Below are positions 35,100-45,240 of a stretch of DNA of 64,000 nt, piece by piece. Both the position numbers and the translations under genes were made by a program. The notes beneath the pieces are model-generated. The model saw only the letters and a program-made list of their open reading frames with translations. It was not told the origin of the DNA and made no database searches. Numbering within the stretch: the first letter of the stretch is position 1; each line of letters opens with the position of its first letter. The DNA is from Stenocarpella maydis (taxonomy: Eukaryota; Ascomycota; Sordariomycetes; Diaporthales; Diaporthaceae), in contig NQMI01000098.1 in NCBI GenBank assembly GCA_002270565.1, positions 110,552 to 174,551 on the forward strand, given 5' to 3'.

Positions 35100-35570
35100 G
35101 ATCCCATCCGAGACCAAAAAGACGTAGCTTCCCGATCTTTCCGCAAGATAATACGGAGTTTTGTTCACATCAATGAGATCACATCAATGAGATCCAAGGT
35201 ACGACTGTGTAATCCCAAAGGAGCCTGAGGTTGTGCTCCTCCATCGCTTAAAGCCATCCAACACACAAAATGAGGACATGTGGGTTTATCCAGGGCAATG
35301 AGCTTGAATTTATATACCATAGAACTACGAGAAACCACATCACGTTAGACTCCTTGAAAACCAGAGTTATCCTGAAGTGAGGAGCTCAACCACATTTCAT
35401 ACACTGAGCACAGTTTTGGACCAGTGGACGCAGTCCAATGCTGCAGCATTGATCAATTGTACTTCTTATCATTCACGTTTTATATTTGTATTACTTTCAC
35501 AGTTCATGGTATGAATGCAAATATTGTTTGATTGGTCGTGGTTGTATTATGAAAATACTCATGAATGGGG
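35100..35570. other. Convergent 3' intergenic region
   Basis: About 470 bp between convergent genes (FAD monooxygenase + and cupin protein -). It includes the short tandem duplication atcaatgagatcac at about 35169-35192. No gene is seen. Confidence 0.55.
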
Positions 35571-36466
35571 TCAAGTCTCTTCCTTTCTGGTGTATTCAGG
35601 ATACGACGTCTGGTACCTTAATTTCAAAACGTTAGTTAAGTAGTTACAGCAAGAAAGTGGATGTCAGATAAGCCTATGTGAAGGGGACGCTTACCCTAAA
35701 ACATTCTCTGCAATCCAAGCAATCACGCGGTGCACCCAAAGCAGCATCCAGATCGGCATCCAATTGAGCGCGGGCGGACACGCGAGGGAGGAAGCGTTGT
35801 GCCAGAACAGGATCAGCTGAAAGATTGACGGCTTTAGGCCCGCCTTTTGGCAATCATCTAGGTAGCTCGTTGAGTTTCGCAGGGTTCTCACGTCGAGAAT
35901 GTAATCAGCGTCTTTGCAGGGATCGAGCCAGATGGTGAAGACAAGAGATTCGGTGGCCGATTTGTGAGACCAGAATCGGTGGCTGCGAGTCAAGCGAGAT
36001 ACCATGTCAGTCACAGAAGCTCTAGGGTTCGACAAATTTGGAAACACCTTGACCCTCGGGTCACACCTTACCGCGTGCCGGCGGGTATGGGGAACACTCC
36101 GTCATGCTTGGTGATGGCGTATTCTACGCCGTCCTTGACCGCGCCCAAGACACCCTGCTCGACTTTGAAAAATTCATCTTGGGTGCGATGTATATGTCTA
36201 TCATTCCAAATAGTCAGATGTCGCTCCGTTGATATTCTGGCCCCTCTGCCCAGGTCGTCCTTGACTTACAGTGGTGGTCCAGATAGGCCGGCCTTCACAA
36301 GTGGGTTCTCTATATGATGCGTCTCTCTGATGTACCAACTGCCATCTGGCCTGGAAAGTGGCTCGTATAGCGCCGCGCCATCGAGGTAGGGAAAGGCTGT
36401 TTGGGTATTGGTTACGGTGCGATTCCGCGGTCGCGGCGAGAGCCATTGTTGCCACGCCCACACCAT
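35571..36466 (-). CDS. Small cupin-domain protein with hydrophobic C-terminus
   Basis: Four exons at 36466-36270, 36197-36072, 35982-35695 and 35616-35571 sum to 657 nt (218 residues). Splicing creates both cupin signatures: motif 1 is GPPLHIHRTQDEFF followed by KVEQG (HxH...E...G), motif 2 is PIPAGTRHRF (PxGxxH). The three His and one Glu needed to bind a metal are therefore present. A hydrophobic stretch with several Trp follows (about residues 165-200), which may be a membrane or substrate-binding segment. The start chosen (MVWAWQQWL) begins at the first ATG just before the conserved part; an upstream ATG at 36688 opens a longer frame. Single-domain cupins in fungal clusters act as isomerases, cyclases or dioxygenases; the reaction here is unknown. 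It appears intact. Confidence 0.8.
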
Positions 36467-37330
36467 TTTCGCCGGTGACTGGAAAACAGGCGATAACGGA
36501 ACGGACACCGAGGCCACAAAGCTGTGTGTCAGAAATCGATGACGCTTTAGTGTACGGATATTTATGTACACTCCGGCTTTGATACCACCGATTATGTTGG
36601 ATGCCGCTCGGCGAGGACGGATGGGGAATCGTCTGATTCGTATGCCATCGTATAAAATGTTAGGTATGACAAGCTTATAGAATGACATCTGGGGGCCCTG
36701 GGCTTACAGCGTGTCGTTCGTTCTCGACAACTGAGTGCCTAAAAGACCGTTCCGGCCTGATTCGCTTCATCGGGGTTGGTGATAGGCACGAGGCATCCAA
36801 TTCGGCATGCGAAGGATCATCTCGCCATTATGAGGATTGATTCGGCTCTGCACCTGGCTTACAAAACTTTTACACAACATGCCAGATACAGCCTTCCATA
36901 GGGATGGTCCGGAACAGGACTGTACAACCCCGGTGGCGCTGGCGGTGGACCTTCAGCACAAATCACCGAGGGAAGGCCGCCCAAAACACTGTCCCGGCCA
37001 ACCATCTAGGCTCTGGGCTTCCTGGTTATGTTTCCAGCCCCACAGTTGGATATGCAATGATTGAGAGCCTAGACATAGCGAAAAGCCTGGAAGTCCAAGA
37101 CAATGGCGGCAGAAATTCGGTGCATTCGTGGCCGAACTTTTCTGACTGATGTTTTTACCCCTAATCAAAGAGAGGCGCTGGCAGGATCTTAAGGGGCCAC
37201 TTTTTAACTATTAAATCCCTGCAGGTGACGTTAGGAAGTGACGAGAAGGATACTCTTTGATAATGTCCGCTCTGGATATTCTCGATATCTAAGTGTAGAT
37301 ACACATCCTGATAGTATGTATTAACTAACT
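36467..37330. other. Intergenic region
   Basis: About 860 bp upstream of the cupin gene and before the tandem repeats. No gene is supported. The first few hundred bases should hold the cupin promoter. Confidence 0.5.
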
Positions 37331-37640
37331 ATGCAGGTGAGACCGCTAAAAGAGCATAGGGAAACTCTGATGGTCCTCGGCATACTGGTCCCACCCAAGA
37401 GATATTGCGCAGTTAAGACCAGGATACACATCCTGCAATTGTGCTATGCAGGTGAGACGGGGAAAAGAGCATAGGGAAACTCTGACGGTCCTCGGCCTAC
37501 TAGTCCCACTTAAAAGATATTGCGCAGGTAAGACCGAGATACTCATCTTGCAAGTATATACTATGCAGGTAAGACGGGAAAATGAGCAGAGGGAAACTCT
37601 GGTGGTCCTCGGCCTAGTAGATGGACCCCCAACCCGGAAT
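37331..37640. repeat. Minisatellite: about 2.7 copies of a 115-117 bp unit
   Basis: Units begin with atgcaggt at 37331, 37446 and 37563. Each contains gagcatagggaaactctg, then ggtcctcggc and agatattgcgcag. Copies differ at scattered positions and the third is cut short near 37620. The unit contains a canonical-looking gtgag/gtaag after atgcag. Function is unknown. It abuts the Tc1/mariner element. Confidence 0.85.
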
Positions 37641-37670
37641 TATTAAGGGGGGAAGAACGAAACGTTACTA

Positions 37671-39417
37671 CGGAGGTTCACACAGAAACAGTATCGCCAA
37701 GCCTGCAGGGGTCCCCTGCCCCTGCATTTTATTACTATGGTAACCACTAATAAAATCCATGATTCCTCAAGGCATACCCATACCAGCGCCATGCCGTCGC
37801 CTACCCGAATCGGGTTGCGTTTGTATGTATGAGGCGCTTGAATTCCTCACCAAAATCCCTATTACCACCCTCTTGTTTGGTGGTTGCGTATATAGGTGCG
37901 TGGCAGCCATACGAACCGTACATCTTGGCTAACAGATAGAACTCGTTCTGCAGCATCTTATTCCTCCCTTTGATATACTTGTTTCCTCCCTTGTAGGCGA
38001 TAACCTGCTGGATGTGCTATGGAATTCTCTCTACGAAGGCTTGTAATTGTGGCTGCTTAAATCGTTGCTATTCCCTCCGCTATACCTGCTTGGCTTTGTG
38101 GCCTGACTTCGGCGCTCCCTTGCGAGTTATCCTCCTTTTCAACTCAGGCCAGATTGGCTTAATTATATTAAGGTCGGGAGAATTCCCATACTAAAGTAAA
38201 TGCTTCACGCTAGCAGCGTTGAAAACTCCTTCTTGAGCAAAGTGGGCGTACGAAGGAGCTTTATCCTCCTGAATGATTACGTGTGGCCTAACCTCCTTGG
38301 CAAATGGAAGCAGCTTATTGAGTAGAATCTGCTTCTGATAGTGGTATTAGTTGATTCCGCTGTGCCCCTTTTTCCTTATAAGCTTCCCCTTTAATTCATT
38401 CCATTGCTAACTTCTCTTCTGAGCATAACGGGGGTTGATCTTGCAGGCAGTAGTATACCGTACAGCCTCATTGGCTTCCCACTTGGCTTAAATCAGGGGC
38501 TTATTCTGAGCGTTGAGTGCCTTGAGTTCCTTATCAGCTTCCTTTCTTTCTAAGGGCGTTTCTGCTCGCCAGATGTGGTAGGGCCCCTTCTTGTTGTATG
38601 AGAAATAAGCCTAAAATATAAACTCTGAATACCCCTTCTAATGCTCTCGGATTGCTGACTTTGCAACTGCTTTATTAGGTGTCCTTTAGACTTGATATCC
38701 TCTATAGCAAATACATAAGACAACAGAAGTCTCATCGCTCTAGATCACTTGTTTCCAATCCTCCAGGGTTTACAAGCGGTAGGCTAAACACCATTCAAGA
38801 TGAGCTTTCCTTATTGTAAGTAAGAGATCTGGTTTTCTTGTTAGCTTCATCTTAGTCAGATTGTATTCATGAAGAACTTTTAAGATAGTTGTAGCACAAA
38901 TTCTGTGGCCTAAACGCTCAGCCAACTGCTTAGCTGTTAGTTCTCTGCCTTGGCGATCTTGGCCTATAATTGTAAGAACCTCCTCTGCCTCTTCTTATCT
39001 CTTAGGCGGCCGACCAATACGTTTACTATCCTCCACATGGATATTAAGAATAAGTACTGGCCAAGCGTGGGGATCAAAGCTATAGCTGAGCGCCTTCTTC
39101 CACTAGAGCTTCTGGGTATTAGGCATCACACCCGTATATTTGAAGATTTGTCTGTATTCAAATCCGATAGCTAGAAGGCTTAAAATCTGCGAATGAGACG
39201 CAATTTGGTATTAAGGCGCTATTGTAAATGCAACACCACGTTTTTCCTCACGATCAACAAGAAAGACAAGAAAGACGAGGAGGAGGGGAAACTGTCTCCC
39301 GGGGAGTCCTCTTCCCCGCCTTGAGCCCATATAAATTGGGACAGCGAGGGAGAACGGACCCCTGGACCTGTAGGGACCCCTGCAGGCTTGGCGATACTGT
39401 TTCTGTGTGAACCTCCG
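37671..39417 (-). mobile_element. Tc1/mariner-type DNA transposon with perfect 45 bp inverted repeats
   Basis: The element is 1,747 bp. Both ends carry the same 45 bp terminal inverted repeat, beginning cggaggttcacacagaaaca and ending in ggggtccc, without a mismatch. It is flanked by TA on both sides (37669-37670, 39418-39419), the target duplication of this superfamily. The interior encodes a decayed transposase on the minus strand. The perfect ends contrast with the broken interior. Confidence 0.9.
37950..39200 (-). pseudogene. Degraded Tc1/mariner transposase
   Basis: Reading the minus strand across stops, the conserved order appears: an N-terminal helix-turn-helix-like part, SDETSV (first Asp, 38740-38720), a QEDKAPSYAH block (second Asp, about 38270) and NSPDLN..KPIWPELKRR (about 38170). 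The stop before SDET replaces a Trp (TGG to TAG). In the last block the expected catalytic Glu is Lys. Changes of G to A in this context fit RIP. Not functional. Confidence 0.8.
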
Positions 39418-39419
39418 TA

Positions 39420-40286
39420 CAAACGGATATGCATTATAATTCCCGTAATCTTGGCGGCTTACGGAAGGAATGTATGGGTTCGCCTCCTATGTCTCAGGCG
39501 CCGCAAGTGGAGCAATTATGCACAGTTGCTTACTACTCATTTGCAGCCATGCGGAGACGTTTGTGGATCTCGCATCCTGTCGTGCTGGCTGACGATATGA
39601 GACCACTGCGGTGGAGGACTAGTTACACGTCATAAAAAATTCAATCTTGGCCTGCCCTTTCCGACAAATCAGCGGGTTGCAGCAGCAATGCCAGCCAAGG
39701 ACTTGGGAGCAAGCTACGCCGCCGGGGGTCTCCTGTGGCGTACAGCCTTGCATCCGATGTGTAGCGCGGCAAATAGGCGAATCCGACGTCTTATTGACGT
39801 CTAGGATTTTGTGCCTCATATTGTGCATAAGGAATATGTGCTTAAAAGGAGGAATGCAGATAGCGGTGGATAGGCACACGACATCAACGAAGAATATCAA
39901 TAAGGCACTAGCCGTGCAACGGCCCCGACACATACACACCAAAAGCGCCTCGAACAATGAATATATGAAATATAGGAGCAATTCTCAATTCAATACAGTC
40001 TATATACATGCTCAGGGCGAAAGTGAGATGGCCTCGCGCCGGGCCTCATACCCTACCTAGGGTAGCCGCTTCAATCACATTGCCTTAGTACCGTTAATGC
40101 TAAATTACTTCCCGAGCAGCACCTTTGTTAGACACCAAAACATAGATAATGAGATAATTCATAATGTCTGGCTTTTTGAGGCGGTGGATGGATGCGTTGC
40201 CATTAATGACCAATACAAAAATCTCAGGTTATCCGCCTTTTCTCCGTATTGGAGAACACGCTGAATGAGGCTCATTTGCCCGATGA
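39420..40286. other. Intergenic region between transposon and P450 B
   Basis: About 870 bp. Overlapping ORFs of 137 (+) and 120 (-) codons occur at 39619-40060, but neither shows a family motif, codon bias or signal. No gene is called. Confidence 0.5.
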
Positions 40287-41991
40287 TCAAAACTTAGAGA
40301 ACTCAGCTTCATGTTTGGCTGCTTCCTGCTCAATCAGCGAAGCGTGCTCAGGACTTCGGACCTTGACTTTGACCGGAAAAGGATTGTTGACAGCTAGGTG
40401 ATTGAGTTTCGTGTCGTCGACAGGCCCGTCCTAGACATCTCTTTGTTAGTGATGATGTCCTAAAGCTCATCCAGAATCAAGATGGAAGGAATATGCTGAG
40501 GGAGAACGAACCGTGCTAAATTCAAAACAATAAACTAGGCGGGCAAATGCAATGAACAGAGCTTGCTCCGCAACTTTCCAGCCAACGCAGATGCGACGGC
40601 CGCCACCAAACCCCCAAAAGTTGTTCGTCGTACTAACGTCCGAATCAATCCATCTCTCCGGGACGAATTCGTGGCCATTATCAAAGTCGCTCCCCAGCCC
40701 AATCGTATTAATGCAGAAGCCCGTGCCAGCAGGGATGACATGTCCGTCAAACTCAAGGTCCTCGGTAAGCTGATGGGCCGGGAGAAGGGTGACGGTTGGC
40801 CGCCAGCGTAGAACTTCCTTGGCCATGGAGGCCAAGTAGGGCATTTCCGACACATCGGAAATCAATGGCAGCCTAAGCGACGAACCACTCGTGCACACCT
40901 TGTCGGCTTCCTCGCGTGCCCGTGCCTGGACTGCGGGTCGCGTGATCATGGCCATCAGGAATGTATTGATCGTCATGCGCGTATTGTCGCCACCAGCTGC
41001 CATGACAGAGGTCGCCAGGTACATGGCTTCTTCATCATCGCCGGCATATCTCATATCCGGATGAAGAAGGACATCGCGGACGAACGACGGCGGCGCGGAT
41101 CCATGGACCACGGCGGCTTTGACAGGTTTCCACCAGTCTTGGAAGACTCGACGGTGGAATGCGCCCATCTGGGCCCAGTAACGCCTCCAAGGTTGAAGAA
41201 ACTTGGGGAGCTTGCTAAGGGCGGGGAAGAAGTCGACGTAGCTTTGGTTGATAGACATGACAAACTCCATCGTGACCCTCTGGTACTCGTCGAGCTGCTC
41301 CCTGGTCTTGTTCAGAGGGTAGCCCATGACGAGCCTGTAAAGCACAGATGTGGCGTATCGAAAGTTGTGGGCAAACCACAGCTCAGGCTCGTGAAGATAG
41401 CGGCGTAGCATGTCGATGCTCTCAAGTTCCTGCATGGCTGCGTAGACCTTGAGGCTCGAGCCGCTCAGCAATTGGTGCATCACGCGGCGCCCCTCTCGCC
41501 ATTCTTCTTCCTGCCTTATGACCGTGCGTTTTCCATTGCTCACAAGGTCGCTCGCAATGGGCATATGCGGTCTCTCGTTGGTGATCTTCCCTCGCTTTGC
41601 TATTATTTCCGAGACGACGCGGTCAGAGTTGAGAACGATCCATATCTGGGATCCCAAGTGCAACGTCACCATCTCGCCGTACGATTTAAGGGAGGCCAGC
41701 TGCAGGAAGACTCTAGGTCAGTGTGTGGTTTACGACAGCACAGGTTGGCTTTTGAAAACCACTTACCCATTTGACGTACGCCGTTGGTCCTTTCCGAGCT
41801 TCCATCATCTGCACCAAGTTCCCGAAAACAGGTATCCCTGGCGGGCCTGGTGGCATTGCCCATCCCTTCGAACGGAACGACCATCTCAAGTCGACCGGTC
41901 TCAAGAATTGGACGAGTCCTGCTGCACAGCTGATACAAAGGATGAGCAGGAGGCTCAAGTAGGGATTATGGGAACTTTCGATCGAGTACAT
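40287..41991 (-). CDS. Cytochrome P450 monooxygenase B, complete, three exons
   Basis: Exons at 41991-41767, 41699-40512 and 40430-40287 sum to 1,557 nt (518 residues), with introns of 67 and 81 bp. An N-terminal membrane anchor (LSLLLILCISCAAGLV) is followed by the hinge PPGPPGIPVFG. The I-helix has AAGGDNTRM, then KEVLRWRP (ExxR), PERW and the heme loop FGGGRRICVG with its Cys. The start ATG at 41991 is preferred over 42120 because it places the anchor at the expected distance. The last exon adds a charged tail after PVKVKVRSP. The gene is divergent from the UbiA prenyltransferase with about 0.85 kb between, so the two may be co-regulated and act on the same prenylated intermediate. Intact by every visible criterion. 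Confidence 0.93.
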
Positions 41992-42837
41992 GTCGACGGC
42001 AAGTTGGTCAGAGATGCGATCGTGTTGGTTGTTTGTGAGGTCCCCAGGGGCATTGAAGGGAGAAAAATGATGTATTGTTGGTAGAGGGGTTGCCACGAAA
42101 GGTGGGGGTGAATCAAACAATCGGCGTTAAGATGCTACCACTGAGGTCCGGAAGGAATTATGCGGTGATTTCTTGAAGTCTGCGTGGCTGAGGGATTATA
42201 TGCTTCTGGCCAAATATCGCATACCCCGATAAGCCACTGCATACAGTGACTGGCCAACGACTTGGGCGTTGGTAGGTAGGTATCCACCCATCACCATGAC
42301 TTTGCCCTCACCCTATAACGACCTCAGTTTCCCAGGTTGGATAAAACAACATTTGCCGGATAGACAGGAGTGAATACGGGATAAGCACTACTGCAAGTTC
42401 TACTGCAACAAAGTTTCATATACGTACCGGACACAAGGAATCATGTCATCTTGTTGGTCCCAAGTATTTGGCAGCATCACACTGTGTCCTTCACAAACCA
42501 GGGTTGCTCAGCAAAGCGGAGATCCGCCAGCCGCGTCTTTTCCTTGAAATCCTTCGTATGCAGCTCAGGCCTGTTGCCGGGTAGAGGGGCAGGTCTGTTA
42601 GTTAACAATTCCGAAATATTACTGGTAACCTTGGGATTGGACCGAGGGAAAGCTTTGGTCAGTAAGACGTCCATTCCCATGCAAGAGGAGGATAAAGGTC
42701 ACGTTAGCTCCAGGCCCCGGAATACATGAGTCCACAAGATATCAGCCCACAAGATTAGCCCTTCACGATTTCCATCCTTTGGCCTGTAGCTTGGAAGTTA
42801 TTCAAATTTCCCACCATCATTCCACTTCTTTGTACTA
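41992..42837. promoter_or_regulatory. Divergent region between P450 B and UbiA prenyltransferase
   Basis: About 0.85 kb. It holds the promoters of both genes and possibly a 5' untranslated exon of the prenyltransferase ending at 42661, followed by a GTAAGA donor at 42662. Confidence 0.45.
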
Positions 42838-43893
42838 GTGGCCACTGCCGCCTTCTCTCCAGCAATTGGTGCACCAGAAAATATCTATACCAGGCCGACC
42901 CACGGCATCTTTCGCTTCATTCCTGATGCATTGGTTCCATATGCCGAACTCATGCGCCTCGACCGCCAGGCGGGCTTCTGGGTCTGCTACTGGCACTACT
43001 TGATCGGGCTTGGTTTCGCCATCAATATACCTCCATTCTCCGGGGATGTCGATTTGAAACTGCTCATATTCGACGCAGCGTACTTGGCCCTATGGGCCAC
43101 CGTCTTCCGGGGTATGGCCTGTACGTGGAACGACAACCTAGATCAGGACTTTGATCGCCAGGTTGCACGGTGCCGAGTGAGGCCTATCCCACGAGGTGCC
43201 GTCACGACATTTCAGGCACATCTCTTCACCGCCGCGCTGGTTGCCGCTGGGTTTGCGATTCTGTACCCCTCGGGTTATCCAACACTGATCCACGGCGCCG
43301 TGGACGGCGCATTCTTCTTTTTCTACCCCTTTCTGAAGCGCTACACAGACTTCCCACAAGTCGAGCTCGGGTTTGGGTTATCGTACGCAATATTCCTATC
43401 GTCTTCGATTCTTGGGAAGGATCCCCTGGCGCCCCTGTTCGATCAGTCGCTGGGGTTCCCCGACCGCGTATCGAAAGTCGTCGACTCCACCCCGGCTCAA
43501 GCTGCGGCATTTCTATTCGTGGCTGGAATCATCTGGTGTGTCATATTTGACACCATCTACGCTCATCAGGATTATCTTGACGATCTGAAAGCTGGGGTCA
43601 AGGGACTCGCTGTGCGCCTAGGCCGCCAGGGGACGAAACCAGCCCTGTACGCAGCCGCTGTTGTGCAGGTATGCTGTCTGGTAACGGCGGGCAACCTGGT
43701 TGGGTTTGGCGAAGCATATCTTGCCATATCATGTGGCGGAGCTGGTTCTTTGTTGATGTGGATGATTCGGACCGTCGACTTGGAGGATGGCAAAAGTTGC
43801 GCCTGGGCATTTGGCCGTGGAAGCGGCTATGTGGGCGCTACCATCTCGGCTGGCCTTATCGCCGAGTTCTGGTTCAGGAAGTACGGATATTGA
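42838..43893 (+). CDS. UbiA-type aromatic prenyltransferase
   Basis: About 351 residues with several membrane helices. The first Asp-rich motif reads NDNLDQDFDRQVARCRVRP and the second is YAHQDYLDD, the two Mg-diphosphate sites of the 4-hydroxybenzoate polyprenyltransferase family. Fungal meroterpenoid members move a prenyl chain to a phenol. The conserved N-terminal segment PYAELMRLDRQAGFW is present. No in-frame ATG precedes it: the frame opens with GTG after an upstream stop. A likely solution is an intron from 42662 (A|GTAAGA) to 42838 (tactag|TGGCC), which would join A to TG and form the initiator ATG across the junction. It shares a divergent region with P450 B and lies close to the methyltransferase. 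The acceptor is probably a phenolic acid or orcinol-type ring; the chain length is not predictable by eye. Confidence 0.93.
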   Translation: MATAAFSPAIGAPENIYTRPTHGIFRFIPDALVPYAELMRLDRQAGFWVCYWHYLIGLGFAINIPPFSGDVDLKLLIFDAAYLALWATVFRGMACTWNDNLDQDFDRQVARCRVRPIPRGAVTTFQAHLFTAALVAAGFAILYPSGYPTLIHGAVDGAFFFFYPFLKRYTDFPQVELGFGLSYAIFLSSSILGKDPLAPLFDQSLGFPDRVSKVVDSTPAQAAAFLFVAGIIWCVIFDTIYAHQDYLDDLKAGVKGLAVRLGRQGTKPALYAAAVVQVCCLVTAGNLVGFGEAYLAISCGGAGSLLMWMIRTVDLEDGKSCAWAFGRGSGYVGATISAGLIAEFWFRKYGY

Positions 43894-44493
43894 TAGGACT
43901 TGCAATAACCGCTGGCAAGCGTTGGTTTGCCTGGATTGTAGCTATCCTCAGTATTATTGGTTTGTGCCGTTGAGGGATGGGGGCAGGGCAGTGCCACGCA
44001 GGGATCATTGAGCGTCAGGATCCATCGTAAATTTTATTTCAACAGACAAGTGGGGGATATGTTCTAGGAGAGTTGTCGTGAAGTACCCTTGGCTGAATCT
44101 ACGTGTTGTATCTTACTATTCTAATCCACGGAATTGATGTACACGTAGGGTCTTTTCAATACGGTAGATCTTTCGCCGCAAAATACTTTCATTCAATTAC
44201 AATCATCGCCAAAAATAAACTCTGTCCGAGCTATGTTGCCTTCGTTCTGTTAATTGTATTTGGTTTTTAATCGGTTAACTGAATTTGGACCCGCTTAGGA
44301 TTTTTAGCCGTTCCATCTCCTTTCCTGACTATGGATTGCTTACCCACCTGGGCACCTAATCTTGATCGTACACCCATCATCACCCTTGCTAGCTGCACCA
44401 GATCAAGTTTAAAAGCGCCTGCTCTTGCACTTCCTGTTCGTCACAGTAATCACCCCAAGACACTTCAACTCTCTCTTACAAAAATATCCAACA
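43894..44493. other. Intergenic region upstream of the methyltransferase
   Basis: 600 bp, with a pyrimidine-rich stretch (44380-44485) before the methyltransferase start. It presumably holds the end of the prenyltransferase transcript and the promoter of the next gene. Confidence 0.45.
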
Positions 44494-45240
44494 ATGGCGG
44501 TGGAGCTGACTCAACTTGGCAAGTTCCCTTGCTATACCACTGGCAAGTTCGAATCAGAATTCATCTACAAGGAGATCTTCGAGAAAGACACATATGACAT
44601 TGAAAATCTACCCGAATCACATTTCGTCGTGGACGCGGGGGCGAACATTGGACTTTTCTCCCTCTTCGTGAAGGAAAAGTACCCCTCTGCCAAGATACTA
44701 GCCTTCGAACCGGCGCCACAGACCTACGACATTCTTTGCCGGAACTTGGCCCTCAATAAGATCACCGACGTGAAGACATTCAACTATGGATTGTCTTCGA
44801 AGCCAAGCACGATGCCGCTAACTTACTTTCCGAACCTGCCTGGAAATTCGACCTTGCACCCCGAGGAGAAGGTCAGGATGCGCGAAATATCCGTTGCCGA
44901 GTTCGGCAAGGAACTCACTGATGAGCTCTTTCATACTCCTCAGCAGGTGGATGTCAAGTTGGAAAGGCTATCGCACTTTCTGAATGACCACCCGGACGTC
45001 GAGAGCATCGACCTCTTGAAAGTTGACGTAGAAGGAGCGGAGCTCGACGTCATCAAGGGAGTGGACGATGCGCACTGGGCTCTGGTACGCTATGTTGTCA
45101 TGGAGACCTTTGAGGATTCAGGAATTCGGATCGATATCGAGGACTTGTTGAAATCAAAAGGGTTCAATGTCAGGAGCGAATTGACTGAGTTCGACCTCTG
45201 GATCATCATCGCTCGCCGTGATGGCGGACACGCGTCTTAG
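44494..45240 (+). CDS. FkbM-type SAM-dependent methyltransferase
   Basis: A single-exon frame of 248 residues from ATG 44494; the earlier in-frame ATG at 44425 lies in poor context and would add a 23-residue extension. The SAM-binding motif is VVDAGANIGLFSLF, followed by AFEPAPQTYD, and the later FkbM block is DLLKVDVEGAELDVIKG. These are O-methyltransferases that act on hydroxyls of sugars, polyketides and other small molecules. The length fits the family. It is the last recognisable biosynthetic gene of the array, on the same strand as the prenyltransferase, and probably methylates a phenol or alcohol of the product. Confidence 0.88.
   Translation: MAVELTQLGKFPCYTTGKFESEFIYKEIFEKDTYDIENLPESHFVVDAGANIGLFSLFVKEKYPSAKILAFEPAPQTYDILCRNLALNKITDVKTFNYGLSSKPSTMPLTYFPNLPGNSTLHPEEKVRMREISVAEFGKELTDELFHTPQQVDVKLERLSHFLNDHPDVESIDLLKVDVEGAELDVIKGVDDAHWALVRYVVMETFEDSGIRIDIEDLLKSKGFNVRSELTEFDLWIIIARRDGGHAS

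Noticed and set aside
39619..40060. Overlapping ORFs of 120 and 137 codons
   Set aside because: No domain, membrane or signal features, and no splice sites that extend them; probably chance.
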